From Victivallis vadensis (GTDB lineage: Bacteria > Verrucomicrobiota > Lentisphaeria > Victivallales > GWF2-50-93): a stretch of DNA of 24,316 nucleotides. Position 1 is the first letter of the stretch; each line of letters starts with the position of its first letter. Position numbers and translations under genes: made by a program. Shown here in pieces: positions 7,020-15,808 of the stretch. The stretch covers positions 3,908-28,223 of the forward strand of contig DYRX01000014.1 of NCBI GenBank assembly GCA_020718525.1, given 5' to 3'. Under the pieces are notes generated by a model, which was not told the origin of the DNA, ran no database searches, and saw only the letters and a program-made list of their open reading frames with translations.

Positions 7020-10000
7020 ATGGGAGACGTTATTTTGGGCGCATTTCTTGAAAGTCAGGCCGACTATATTCTCTTTCTAAACGGATTCTCTCTGGTTTTC
7101 CTTTCGGCCTCCGCATACATACTGAGAGGTAACGAAAGAATCCACTGGAAATGGCTGGCGCTTTCCGCTTTTCTGCTGGGGCTCTCGCGCTGGGGCGAAC
7201 TGATATTTTTTTCCATCCCCAGTTCATATTATTTCAACTACACGCATTTTCTTCTCATACTTGGCTCGTCACTCTCGATGATTGAATTCGCCAGGAATTT
7301 TTTCTGCAAAAAAATCGGATGCCTCAATGATCCCGCCTGGCTCTATCTCATAGTGCTGGCTGGAATCTCGTTTGGCGCACTCTGGGGCATTCCCGGACTG
7401 GCGCTTGCATCCATTGCAATTGCAGGAATTCCAGGAGCTCTGGCTACATTTTTCATTCTGTCAAGCTCCAGCAAGGGCGACGGGATAAAATCGAGCCGCC
7501 TCATGACAATCGCAGGACTGTCCCTGGCAGTGGCATGGATACTGCAAGGCATTGATGTCTATTCCTCCGCGCACAGCTCCGCCCCTGCAAGAAATTGCTC
7601 GGAAATTTGCATATTTATCTCCAACTACGCGATCTCTGTCCAGACGTTTTTCCTATTCCTGGTAGGATCAGGACTTTGGACATATTTCAGTCTGAGGCAG
7701 GAGAAAAATCCTGAAGGTAACCTTGGCACCGGGCTGAAAAAATATAAGTTTCTATTTCCGATATCGCTCTGCGCCTCCCTTTTCGTGGGATGGTGGATCA
7801 CAGAAATAGTAGGAGCCAGCGCCGACGAAAAAAAGAGAAACGAGATCTTGGACACGGTCAAGGCGATTGCCGCCGCCATAAATCCATCTCTTATCGAGTC
7901 GCTGACGGGCACTCCTTCGGATCTCTCTTCGGAGAACTACAAAGAGCTTCAGGCCAGGCTTACCGCTATCGGCAACTCTCAGAGCATTGTCAGATACATG
8001 TACATGATGAGGCTGAATGACGCAACGCTGATTTTTCTTATCGACAGCGAGCCCGATCGCTTTTCCAATCCGGAAGATCCGCTCTCCTCGCCCGGTGATA
8101 CCTATGAAGACGCCACCAAAGAATATTTTATTGCGGTGAAAAATGGGACGCCACTGGTGGAAGGACCTGCCGAGGACTCCTGGGGAAAATGGGTAACTGC
8201 TCTCGTTCCTCTGCATTCGAAGAGCGACGGGAAGCTTCTGGGATCGCTTGGAATGGACGTTGACGCTTCGGACTGGAGCCGCCTAATATGCAAGGAAAGA
8301 TTCGCCCCGATAAGCGCAACAATGCTTGTGTGCATCACGTTGACGATTTTTTTCATTCTCCGCCGCAAGGAAGAGGAGACTATTTTGAAGATTTCGGTTT
8401 CAGAGCGCCGCTACAAGACTTTGGTGGAAGGCGCGCCAAGCTGTATAGAATTGCTGGATGCCGACGGCAAGTATCTGTCCGTCAACAAGTACGGTATATT
8501 GAAAAAAGAGCTTGATCCTGAATCTTTGACAGGATTGGATTTCAGCAGCTCCTGGCATCTTGAACAGGACAGGATCAAGGCGGAAAAGGCGCTTGCTGAG
8601 GCGAAAGAAGGGCGAGTCTCCTCTTTTGAAGCCGAAACTTTGGGCAGGGACTCTTCTAAAAAAATATGGGAGCTTGTCCTCAATCCAGTGACCGATCCGA
8701 ACGGCAGAATTTCTGGCTTCGTCGCAATATCAAACGAGATAACGGAAAGAAAGATTGCCGAACAGAATCTTCTAAAGGCCAAGGAGGAGACCGAGGCGCT
8801 CAACAGACAGCTTGAGGCGAGTGTGAGCCAGGCAAAAATGCTTGCCATAGAGGCCGAGTCGGCGAACGCCGCAAAAAGCGTTTTTCTTGCGAATATGAGC
8901 CACGAAATCAGAACGCCGATGAACGGAGTCATCGGAATGGTCGGGATCCTGCTTGACTCCAAACTCGACAATGAACAGAGGCAGTGCGCAGAAATAATCA
9001 AAAAAAGCGCGGAAAACCTCCTGCTCATCATCAACGACATCCTGGATTTTTCCAAAATCGAGGCAGGCAGTATAGAGCTGGAAAAACATGATTTCAACTT
9101 GAGACAGCTCGTGGAGGACTCTCTGGACGCCATAGCTCTCAAGGCGCAAAAAAAGAACCTCGAACTGGCGTCATTCATCTCTTCCGACGTTCCCCTTTCC
9201 CTGAGAGGGGATTCCACTAGACTGAGGCAGGTGCTGACCAACCTCCTCGAAAATGCGCTGAAGTTCACAGAAAAAGGCGAAGTCTCTCTCGACATATCGC
9301 TGATGAGAAAAACAGAGAGCAGTGCGGAAATCTCTTTCTCAGTGAAGGACACTGGAATAGGAATTCCCCAGGACGGGCTCGCCCTTCTTTTCAAACCCTT
9401 CTCCCAGGTGGATTCCTCGACTTCCAGAAAGTATGGAGGGACAGGTCTGGGACTATCAATATCAAAGCAGATCGTGGAAAAGATGAGCGGAAATATCTGC
9501 GTTGAAAGCGCTCCAGGCAAAGGTTCAAAATTCACATTCACGGCGAGATTAGATATTAGAAGCGCAGTCAGCTCCGAGGAATCCAGACAAGTTTTTCCGC
9601 AGACATTTTCAAATTCAAAAATCCTCTGCATTGACGACAATGCCACGAACAGGCTTGTGCTCTCAAAGCTCGTTGACTCCTTCAATCTCAAACACGACGA
9701 GGCAGATGGGAGTTCTTCAGCCATTGACTTGATGAATCGCGCGGTTTCAATTGGCGCTCCCTACAAGATTGCGATATTGGATATGTTCATGCCGGGAATG
9801 GACGGGGAGGCTCTCGCAAAACTCATAAGAGAGGACTCCAGGCTTAGCTCAACCCGTCTGGTGATGATGTCCTCGGCCGGAATAGTCTATAGCAGAAGAT
9901 TCAAGGAATCCGGACTCTTTGATGCCGTCCTGTCGAAGCCAGTCAAAAAGGGTCAGCTATACGATTGCCTTGCGCTACTTCTGGACAAGGACATGAAAGA

Positions 10001-10829
10001 GGAAAAGTCTTCCGCGGAAGCAGGATCCCCGTCCTCTCCGAAGCAATTGCAGATTGGCCATTTTAAGCCAGATCTCAAAGTGCTTCTTGTCGAAGACAAC
10101 GAAGTTAACCAGATGGTTGCTAAGGCGATACTGGGAAAAATGGGAGTATCCCCCGCCCAGGCATACAACGGAAACGATGCGCTTCGCCTCCTCGAAAACA
10201 AGGACTATGATCTAGTTCTATTGGATGTCCAGATGCCGGGAATGAACGGATACGAACTTAGCAAGATTGTCAGAAGCCCGGATTCAAAAGTGAAAAGACA
10301 CGAGATTCCGATAATTGCCATGACAGCCCACGCGGTAAAGGGAGACAAGGAAAGATGCATCGCCGCAGGCATGGACGACTACGTCTCCAAGCCGATCTCT
10401 CCAACCGATCTCTGGAAAGCGATGTCTAAATACGCCTCGCCCCTCGAAGAAAATGATTCGGCCTCCGGGCTTCATCCCGACGAGGAGCTCTCAGCCGATG
10501 AAAACACAATCTTCGACAGAAAAGCTCTCATGGAGCGGATTTTGGGAGACGAGGATCTATTCAAGGAGCTCAGAGACGTTTTTCTGGAGGACGCCGCCAA
10601 GCAGATGGAGCAGATGAAGGAGCATTTCAAGAGAGGCGAGATGGAAAAGCTGAAATATTCCGTCCATACGCTCAAGGGCTCGGCGGCGAATTTCGGAGCT
10701 GTCGCGGCACAGAAGCGAGCCATGCTGATTGAAAGCAAAATTTCGCAGGACTCACATGAAAGCATCGGCGCTCTTCTTGCCCAGCTAGAGTCGGACATAG
10801 ACATGCTTAAAAAGCATTTTTCGAAATAG
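7020..10829 (+). CDS. Hybrid sensor histidine kinase (multi-TM, sensor domain, PAS, HisKA, HATPase, REC, REC, Hpt)
   Basis: Large phosphorelay kinase of 1269 residues. In order: a polytopic N-terminal region (about 10-235, roughly seven hydrophobic helices), another helix (244-262), an exported sensor domain resembling Cache-type modules (about 265-428, with WGKWVTALVPL), a helix (429-450), a PAS domain (about 462-580), a coiled coil, HisKA with MSHEIRTPMNG (His628), a HATPase with DTGIGIP and GGTGLGLS, a first receiver (Asp921, ILDMFMPGMDG), a second receiver (Asp1069, LLDVQMPGMNG), and an Hpt domain with VHTLKGSAANF (His1216). All four relay residues are present, as in BarA/ArcB-type kinases. 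ATG 7020 gives an N-terminus (MGDVILGAFLESQADYILF) like others of this type; a TTG at 6999 follows the stronger AAGGAGAGG but at a long spacing, so it remains possible. The ligand is unknown. Confidence 0.93.
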   Translation: MGDVILGAFLESQADYILFLNGFSLVFLSASAYILRGNERIHWKWLALSAFLLGLSRWGELIFFSIPSSYYFNYTHFLLILGSSLSMIEFARNFFCKKIGCLNDPAWLYLIVLAGISFGALWGIPGLALASIAIAGIPGALATFFILSSSSKGDGIKSSRLMTIAGLSLAVAWILQGIDVYSSAHSSAPARNCSEICIFISNYAISVQTFFLFLVGSGLWTYFSLRQEKNPEGNLGTGLKKYKFLFPISLCASLFVGWWITEIVGASADEKKRNEILDTVKAIAAAINPSLIESLTGTPSDLSSENYKELQARLTAIGNSQSIVRYMYMMRLNDATLIFLIDSEPDRFSNPEDPLSSPGDTYEDATKEYFIAVKNGTPLVEGPAEDSWGKWVTALVPLHSKSDGKLLGSLGMDVDASDWSRLICKERFAPISATMLVCITLTIFFILRRKEEETILKISVSERRYKTLVEGAPSCIELLDADGKYLSVNKYGILKKELDPESLTGLDFSSSWHLEQDRIKAEKALAEAKEGRVSSFEAETLGRDSSKKIWELVLNPVTDPNGRISGFVAISNEITERKIAEQNLLKAKEETEALNRQLEASVSQAKMLAIEAESANAAKSVFLANMSHEIRTPMNGVIGMVGILLDSKLDNEQRQCAEIIKKSAENLLLIINDILDFSKIEAGSIELEKHDFNLRQLVEDSLDAIALKAQKKNLELASFISSDVPLSLRGDSTRLRQVLTNLLENALKFTEKGEVSLDISLMRKTESSAEISFSVKDTGIGIPQDGLALLFKPFSQVDSSTSRKYGGTGLGLSISKQIVEKMSGNICVESAPGKGSKFTFTARLDIRSAVSSEESRQVFPQTFSNSKILCIDDNATNRLVLSKLVDSFNLKHDEADGSSSAIDLMNRAVSIGAPYKIAILDMFMPGMDGEALAKLIREDSRLSSTRLVMMSSAGIVYSRRFKESGLFDAVLSKPVKKGQLYDCLALLLDKDMKEEKSSAEAGSPSSPKQLQIGHFKPDLKVLLVEDNEVNQMVAKAILGKMGVSPAQAYNGNDALRLLENKDYDLVLLDVQMPGMNGYELSKIVRSPDSKVKRHEIPIIAMTAHAVKGDKERCIAAGMDDYVSKPISPTDLWKAMSKYASPLEENDSASGLHPDEELSADENTIFDRKALMERILGDEDLFKELRDVFLEDAAKQMEQMKEHFKRGEMEKLKYSVHTLKGSAANFGAVAAQKRAMLIESKISQDSHESIGALLAQLESDIDMLKKHFSK

Positions 10830-10853
10830 AAATTAGCAACCTGGAGACATCAG

Positions 10854-11843
10854 ATGGCGTGCGGAAAAAAGCAACTGCGCAGAATGCTGAAGTTTGTAGC
10901 CATGCTGAAGGAAAACAGGTATCCTAACTGCAAGTCCTTCGTGAAAAGGCTTCAGGACGAGGACTATTACGAGAGCAAGGACATGCAGTGCACGGAGAAA
11001 ACAATCCACAGGGACATTGTCGCACTTAAAAAGGAATTCGACGCGCCGATCGAGTACGACTACTACAGGCACGGATACTATCTGTCCAACCATGGATGGG
11101 ACTTTCCCTGCCCTCCCGTCTTCGATGAGCACGAAATGCTCGCGTCGGTTCTGGGGGCAAGAATTTCCGAAGACATTTTCCCGGAGCCTCTTAGAACCAG
11201 CATCCGCAAATCTGTTGATTTTCAGCTTACAACCAACAATCCCGACTTTCTCGATTCGGCAATTCTTGATGCGCTAGTGATTTCTTCAGGACTCAATGTC
11301 TCTATCAATCCAGATGTATTCAACTGCATATTCGAGGCATGGAAGACTCACAAGGCTGTTCTGATTTCCTACGTCAGCGCCTCCGAAAAAAAGTCTTCGA
11401 GACTCATTGAACCGCATGTGCTGGCTTTCAAGGACTCGGCATGGTTCATCCGAGCCTACTGCCTTAAAGAAAATGCAACCAGGACATTCGCTCTTCACAG
11501 GATGGAGACGGCGGAAATGACCGACAAGACCTTTGTCCCGGACCACGAGATAATCAGATCAGTCGGAGACTGCGGACCATTCGAGTACGATGAAATCAGG
11601 AATGTCACAATAAGATGCGACGAGACTGTGAAAAGATTCGTGACCGAAAGACCCGTCCACAAGACGCAGAAGCTGGAAAAGCTATCCGGCGGCGAATATC
11701 TCATCACAATCGAATCAATCTGGGAGGAGGAGCTGATCCGATGGCTTCTTCAGCAGGCTGGTCGCGCCGTCATATTGTCTCCCAGAGAAACGGCAAGGAA
11801 GGTCAAAGCCGCGGCAAATAAAATACTCTCGGCGCATTCCTGA
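10854..11843 (+). CDS. WYL-domain transcriptional regulator (DeoR-type HTH)
   Basis: Transcription factor of 329 residues. The N-terminal part (about 7-65) is a winged helix-turn-helix with the recognition stretch CTEKTIHRDIVALKKEF, as in many WYL regulators. The central WYL domain (about 155-220) contains IEPHVLAFKDSAWFIRAYCL and RTFALHRM; the name-giving triad reads W-F-I. A C-terminal extension (about 245-325) with IESIWEEELIRWLLQQAGRAVIL matches the WCX region. WYL domains bind ligands, often nucleic acid or nucleotides. ATG 10854 has GGAG (10843-10846) seven bases upstream. It starts 24 bases after the hybrid kinase gene and is probably co-transcribed, an unusual pairing of a one-component regulator with a phosphorelay. 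Confidence 0.88.
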   Translation: MACGKKQLRRMLKFVAMLKENRYPNCKSFVKRLQDEDYYESKDMQCTEKTIHRDIVALKKEFDAPIEYDYYRHGYYLSNHGWDFPCPPVFDEHEMLASVLGARISEDIFPEPLRTSIRKSVDFQLTTNNPDFLDSAILDALVISSGLNVSINPDVFNCIFEAWKTHKAVLISYVSASEKKSSRLIEPHVLAFKDSAWFIRAYCLKENATRTFALHRMETAEMTDKTFVPDHEIIRSVGDCGPFEYDEIRNVTIRCDETVKRFVTERPVHKTQKLEKLSGGEYLITIESIWEEELIRWLLQQAGRAVILSPRETARKVKAAANKILSAHS

Positions 11844-11863
11844 ACCAATTTTGCATTTAATTC

Positions 11864-11910
11864 CCAGAGAATCTGGGGGTAAGTCTTTCCTCAGACCTCA
11901 GCTCCAGATT
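11864..11910 (+). repeat. Dispersed 44-bp direct repeat, left copy
   Basis: The 44 bases at 11864-11907 align without gaps to 19001-19044 in the same orientation, with 36 matches counted by eye. The conserved core is GTAAGTCTTTC-NN-CAGAC followed by GCTCCAG. This copy also folds: AATCTGG (11870-11876) pairs perfectly with CCAGATT (11904-11910), and inside it AAGTCT pairs with AGACCT (one G-T). It lies 20 bases after the WYL gene stop. Confidence 0.7.
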
Positions 11911-11917
11911 ATCTAAT

Positions 11918-11938
11918 GAAAATTGTACCGCAATTTTC
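11918..11938 (+). terminator. AT-rich hairpin, possible end of the signalling operon
   Basis: GAAAATTG (11918-11925), loop taccg, CAATTTTC (11931-11938): a perfect 8-bp stem about 75 bases after the WYL stop. The stem is AT-rich and lacks a following T run, so termination is only a suggestion. Confidence 0.3.
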
Positions 11939-12095
11939 TGCAGGGTGCCGAAATCGCCCTATGCATGGATGACATTCCAGTCAATTTCATCGCGGCAGGG
12001 ATTCAGATGTCTGAGATTCGCAGTGGCTCGTTTAAGCAGAGCCCCGTCGGGTCGCAATTATTGACAAATCATGGAATTATTTTCAAAAATCCGGC

Positions 12096-12123
12096 TTGAC
12101 TTGCTTCGATTGGAAGCTAGATT
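12096..12123 (+). promoter_or_regulatory. Candidate promoter of the LacI-type regulator
   Basis: TTGACT (12096-12101), 16 bases, TAGATT (12118-12123). Predicted start is about 12130, right at the palindromic operator candidate. A perfect TTGACA at 12061-12066 has no good -10 at 16-18 bases. Confidence 0.4.
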
Positions 12124-12132
12124 GCGAAATTA

Positions 12133-12142
12133 GTTACGCAAC
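12133..12142. promoter_or_regulatory. Candidate LacI-family operator
   Basis: GTTACGCAAC is a near-perfect palindrome around a central CG (GTT-N-CG-N-AAC), the usual shape of LacI-family operators. It lies just after the -10 box and about 21 bases before the regulator's ATG, so binding would block its own transcription and possibly that of the downstream operon. A wider GCGAAA/TTTCGC inverted repeat (starting 12124 and ending 12154) flanks it. Confidence 0.5.
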
Positions 12143-12163
12143 ATCCTATTTTCGCATCTTGGC

Positions 12164-13135
12164 ATGAACATAAAAGAATTTTCCAAACGCATCGGAGTAT
12201 CGGCGGCGACAGTGTCCAGGGCATTCGGCTCGAGCGGCAGGATAAGCCGTGGAACGCGCGAACGAATTATGCTCGAGGCGGAGCGCTTCGGCTACCGCGG
12301 GAACTATCACGCGAGAAATCTTATACGCAGTCGCGTGCGCACCGTTGCGTTTTTCTATCCTGAAATTGTAAGGCGCGCACCGGACCATTTCATTTCAGAA
12401 ATTTTCCTTGGGGCGAATTCAGCAGCGTCCTCAGCGCAGACCCCCGTGCTTGTCCATCCGCTCAACGACGACTCCTCGGAGCTGATCAAGGATCTGATCT
12501 TCGGGGGCGCGATTTCCGGAGTCATTGTTGTCGCCGGATCGCGACTTGCGAATTTCGCAGTCTCCTCCGCCAAGTCGTCTTCGGTTCCATACGCTGTCGT
12601 GGGGCGCATGAAAGGCGAAGAGGCCCGTTCGGTCCTTTTCGATCCAGGGCATGGCGCCATGCTTGCGGGGAGGCATTTCAGCGGGACTGGAAGACGTTCC
12701 CCCGCATATGTCGGCGGAATCAGCGACAGGGGGAAAAGAGAAGGATTCTTGCGCGGATTGGGTGCCTTGTCGGAAAACTGCGCTTTTGATTTTGGGGGGA
12801 CTTCATTCGAAGATGGCGCATCCGCATTTCTCAGATTGAAATCTCTGGGTGTCAGACCTGATTCGGTCCTCTGCGCGAACGATACGATAGCGATAGGATT
12901 CATGAACGCAGCGCTCTCGGACGGAATTTCGGTTCCGCGGGATCTTGCGATAATCGGCTTCGACGATATCAGCGTTTCTGCATATACAAATCCGCCGCTC
13001 TCCACTGTGCGCCTCAATCTGCGCGAAATCGGGAGGAAGGCTTTTTCCCTGCTTTCCGGCAGAACAGGCGAGCAGGGCGAAGTGGCAGGTCCGGAAAAAA
13101 TTGAATGCGAACTTGTTTTGAGAGCTTCAGCCTGA
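12164..13135 (+). CDS. LacI-family transcriptional regulator
   Basis: Sugar-responsive repressor of 323 residues, the normal family length. The N-terminal helix-turn-helix reads MNIKEFSKRIGVSAATVSRA (1-20), followed by RISRGTRERIMLEAERFGYRG and the hinge helix (YHARNLIRSRVRT). The rest is a periplasmic-binding-protein-like ligand domain, with SGVIVVAG and PDSVLCANDTIAIGFMNAAL and RDLAIIGFDDISVSAYTNPPLSTVRLN, the last being the classic LacI/PurR signature. It is the first gene of the sugar operon and is 43 bases from the next. No Shine-Dalgarno sequence is evident before ATG 12164. A palindrome in its promoter suggests autoregulation. The inducer is probably an amino sugar or derivative, inferred only from the genes downstream. 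Confidence 0.9.
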   Translation: MNIKEFSKRIGVSAATVSRAFGSSGRISRGTRERIMLEAERFGYRGNYHARNLIRSRVRTVAFFYPEIVRRAPDHFISEIFLGANSAASSAQTPVLVHPLNDDSSELIKDLIFGGAISGVIVVAGSRLANFAVSSAKSSSVPYAVVGRMKGEEARSVLFDPGHGAMLAGRHFSGTGRRSPAYVGGISDRGKREGFLRGLGALSENCAFDFGGTSFEDGASAFLRLKSLGVRPDSVLCANDTIAIGFMNAALSDGISVPRDLAIIGFDDISVSAYTNPPLSTVRLNLREIGRKAFSLLSGRTGEQGEVAGPEKIECELVLRASA

Positions 13136-13178
13136 TTCGAAATCCGACAGGCTGTCAATAACAGAAAGGAAATTTGAG

Positions 13179-14579
13179 ATGAGCGGACTGATAAAAGTAA
13201 AAACTGCTTTGAAACCTGTGCTGGATCCTAATTTTTTGCCGGCAGTGCTTTGGAACCGTGAATTTGCGAAACTCGCAGAGAGGCACAAGGATTCGCCCGA
13301 GATCGCGATCTCCCTCGAGAGGAACGATGGCACCGTTTCGGTGCACAGGATGCGGATATTGCCTGACAGCGAAGAAAACCTGCGCCACAATCTCAAGCAT
13401 CTGGAACGCACGATCAAATTCCTTCTCTGGATGAAGGGTGGATGGAAAATCGGAATCTGTGGAAGCCGCAGTCTCGCTGAAAAGCTTTCGGCAATCTACT
13501 CGGACTCGGGCGCAAGGCGCTTTGACTCTGAACTCATAGGCGAAAAGGTATACGGGCGCAAAATCGAAATAAAATCGCTCGACAAGAGCGAATTTCCTTC
13601 GGAGCGCGAAGTCAAGCTCCGCATCGGAGGAAACTGGAAGGGATGCAGGATCGGATTCGATCTTGGCGGATCAGACCGGAAATGCGCCGCGGTCATTGAT
13701 GGCGAAGTCGTTCATACTGAAGAAGTTGCATGGGATCCGTATTTCCAGAAAGATCCCGAATGGCATTACCAGGGAATAAACGACTCGCTGAAGAGGGCCG
13801 CCGCCAAGATGCCGCGCGTTGACGCGATAGGCGGAAGCTCCGCAGGAGTCATTGTTGACAATCAGATCCGTGTCGCATCGCTTTTCAGAGGCGTCCCAGA
13901 TCCCGAGTTCAAAAGCAAGGTCGTCAATATCTTTCAAAGGCTGAAAAAAGACTGGAACGATGTCCCGTTCGTCGTAGTGAACGACGGAGAAGTCACGGCA
14001 CTTGCCGGCGCGATGTCCATGAAGACTGGCTCTCTGCTGGGCGTTTCAATGGGGACAAGCCAGGCCGCAGGATATGTCTCGTCAAACGGTGGCATCACAA
14101 ACTGGCTGAACGAGCTGGCTTTCGCGCCGATTGACTACCGGGACGACGCTCCTCGCGACGAATGGTCTGGCGACATCGGCTGTGGCGTCCAGTATTTCTC
14201 CCAGCAGGGCGTTGCCAGGCTTGCGGAGCTCGCGGGGATTCATTTTGAGAAGTCTGTTCCGTTCGCGGAAAGGCTGGTCCATGTTCAGGAGCTCATGTCG
14301 AAGGGAAGCAGTGATGCCGAAAAGATCTACTCGAGCATTGGCATCTGCTTCGGATATGCAGTCGCCCACTATGCCGAATTCTACGATCTCGAAAAGCTTC
14401 TCATACTAGGAAGAGTCACGTCAGGCGCAGGAGGCGAACTGATATTGTCCAAGGCGCGGGAACTGCTCAAATTGGAATTTCCGGAGCTTGCCGAAAAGAT
14501 CGAGTTCACCACGCCCGACGAAAAAAACAAGCGCCATGGTCAGGCCGTCGCCGCGGCAAGCCTGCCCGAGCTGAAATGA
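13179..14579 (+). CDS. ROK-like ASKHA-fold sugar kinase homologue
   Basis: A 466-residue protein with an ASKHA ATPase core resembling ROK sugar kinases. Visible: phosphate-1 loop RIGFDLGGSDRKCAAVIDG (157-175), a GGSSAGVIV strand (218-226), VVVNDGEVTAL with the expected catalytic Asp269, phosphate-2 loop GVSMGTSQAAGYV (288-300) and the nucleotide-contacting ILGRVTSGAGGELIL near the C-terminus. The cysteine cluster and ExGH motif of zinc-containing ROK kinases are absent; WSGDIGCGVQYFSQQGV is at the corresponding place. An N-terminal extension of about 150 residues precedes the ATPase core. AAGGA (13166-13170) sits 8 bases before the ATG. It follows the LacI gene and starts the structural part of the operon, so sugar phosphorylation is likely, but the substrate is not known. 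Confidence 0.75.
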   Translation: MSGLIKVKTALKPVLDPNFLPAVLWNREFAKLAERHKDSPEIAISLERNDGTVSVHRMRILPDSEENLRHNLKHLERTIKFLLWMKGGWKIGICGSRSLAEKLSAIYSDSGARRFDSELIGEKVYGRKIEIKSLDKSEFPSEREVKLRIGGNWKGCRIGFDLGGSDRKCAAVIDGEVVHTEEVAWDPYFQKDPEWHYQGINDSLKRAAAKMPRVDAIGGSSAGVIVDNQIRVASLFRGVPDPEFKSKVVNIFQRLKKDWNDVPFVVVNDGEVTALAGAMSMKTGSLLGVSMGTSQAAGYVSSNGGITNWLNELAFAPIDYRDDAPRDEWSGDIGCGVQYFSQQGVARLAELAGIHFEKSVPFAERLVHVQELMSKGSSDAEKIYSSIGICFGYAVAHYAEFYDLEKLLILGRVTSGAGGELILSKARELLKLEFPELAEKIEFTTPDEKNKRHGQAVAAASLPELK

Positions 14580-14615
14580 AAAATTTCGCATTTAACATGC
14601 ATAGACACTGGAAAG

Positions 14616-15794
14616 ATGAAAATGAAAGAAGGCAAAATGGACAAGCTTAGGATTGGGCTGGTCGGGATGTGGGGAAGAGGACAGCTCGCGCTTTGGGCGA
14701 ACCGCCCGGAGGAGGGAATAAGGATTGTCGCAGGTGCGGATCCCTCTCCGGAGGCGGCTGAAAAATTCAAGGGGCGTCTTGGCGCAGAGATCCCTGTCTA
14801 TCAGAGCCACGTCGAGATGTTCGAGAAGGAAAAGCTGGACGCGGTCTTCATCTGCTCCCCCGATTTCTGCCATGAGGAACAGGCATGCGACGCCCTTTCC
14901 AGGGGAATTTCCGTCTATCTTGAAAAGCCTATGGCTCTGAGTCCTGACGGCTGTGACAGGATATTGAGGACATCCCTGAAAAGCGGCGCAAAGATATTTC
15001 TCGGCCACAACATGCGCTACATGAGCTTCGTGCAGAAGATGAAGGAGCTGATTGACTCCGACGCAATAGGACAGGTAAAGGCAGTCTGGTGCAGGCATTT
15101 CATCTCCTATGGAGGTGATGCATATTTCAGGGACTGGCATTCGGAAAGGAAAAACGCCGTCAGCATGCTCCTGCAGAAAGGCGCGCATGACATTGATGTA
15201 ATTCATTGGCTGGCAGGATCTTACACTGATACAGTCACGGGCATGGGCGGACTGACGCTCTACGACGCCTGCCCGCGGAGGAGCCCATCCGAAAAGGGAA
15301 TTTCAAAATTCGATGCAAGCCATTGGCCGCCTCTCGAGCAGAGCGGATTCAGCCCTGTCATTGACATCGAGGATCAGAATATGATTCTCATGCGCCTTGA
15401 AAACGGAGTGTTCTGCTCGTATCTGCAGTGCCATTTCACGCCTGACTCGTGCAGGAATTACACGGTCATAGGCACAAAGGGGCGCATCGAGAACTATGGA
15501 GACAGCGGGGAAGAGTTGAGCATAGAGCTGTGGAATAAAAGACGCGATCATTTCAGGCTCCACGGCGACGAAACGATAAAGATACCGATGGAAGCTGGCG
15601 GACACGGCGGATCGGACGAGAAGATCGTCAAGGGCTTCCTGGACTATCTTCTGCTCGGCAAGAAGCCTTTCACTTCTCCAGTCGCATCGAGATACAGCGT
15701 CGCGACAGGCTATTGCGGCGCCGAATCAATACGGAACGGAGGACAGGCTGTCCGTGTGCCGAAGCTCCCCAAAGAATTGGAAAACGCAGTTTAA
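14616..15794 (+). CDS. Gfo/Idh/MocA-family NAD(P)-dependent oxidoreductase
   Basis: Cytoplasmic sugar or sugar-derivative dehydrogenase, up to 392 residues. The Rossmann start is LRIGLVGMWGRGQ, the conserved EKP is in VYLEKPMALSP, and the substrate-side motif is QKGAHDIDVIHWLAG, in which Asp and His of the family's H-D-x-D-x-x-H are seen. The C-terminal GGHGGSDEKIVKGFLDYLL is typical of family members acting on glycosides or amino sugars, including GH109-like enzymes, although no GH109 assignment can be made here. The first ATG (14616) follows GGAAAG too closely; ATG 14622 or 14637 (after AGAAGG) are alternatives, and the last gives the most typical beginning (MDKLRIGLVG). It lies between the ROK-like gene and the deacetylase gene. 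Confidence 0.85.
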   Translation: MKMKEGKMDKLRIGLVGMWGRGQLALWANRPEEGIRIVAGADPSPEAAEKFKGRLGAEIPVYQSHVEMFEKEKLDAVFICSPDFCHEEQACDALSRGISVYLEKPMALSPDGCDRILRTSLKSGAKIFLGHNMRYMSFVQKMKELIDSDAIGQVKAVWCRHFISYGGDAYFRDWHSERKNAVSMLLQKGAHDIDVIHWLAGSYTDTVTGMGGLTLYDACPRRSPSEKGISKFDASHWPPLEQSGFSPVIDIEDQNMILMRLENGVFCSYLQCHFTPDSCRNYTVIGTKGRIENYGDSGEELSIELWNKRRDHFRLHGDETIKIPMEAGGHGGSDEKIVKGFLDYLLLGKKPFTSPVASRYSVATGYCGAESIRNGGQAVRVPKLPKELENAV

Positions 15795-15808
15795 GGATTT
15801 GACAAACT

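Larger units (their letters stand above)
11844..12163. other. Intergenic region between WYL and lacI-type genes (320 bp)
   Basis: No gene is supported here. It holds the left copy of the 44-bp repeat (11864-11910), a perfect 8-bp hairpin GAAAATTG-taccg-CAATTTTC (11918-11938) that could end the upstream transcript, a weaker GGCTC/GAGCC hairpin near 12026-12044, and the LacI-type promoter and operator (12096-12142). A 44-codon frame at 11965-12099 has no ribosome binding site and runs into the promoter. Confidence 0.6.

Noticed and set aside
8411..9724. 437-residue open frame on the minus strand
   Set aside because: It lies wholly inside the hybrid kinase gene, opposite conserved HisKA and HATPase motifs, is Ser/Phe/Leu-rich and has no family motif; it is a shadow of the kinase reading frame.
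11965..12099. 44-codon frame (MDDIPVNFIAAG...) upstream of lacI
   Set aside because: No ribosome binding site, no recognisable similarity, and its end overlaps the -35 box of the regulator.
12355..13158. 267-residue open frame on the minus strand
   Set aside because: Antisense to the LacI-type gene whose signature motifs are intact; composition is that of a mirrored coding strand.
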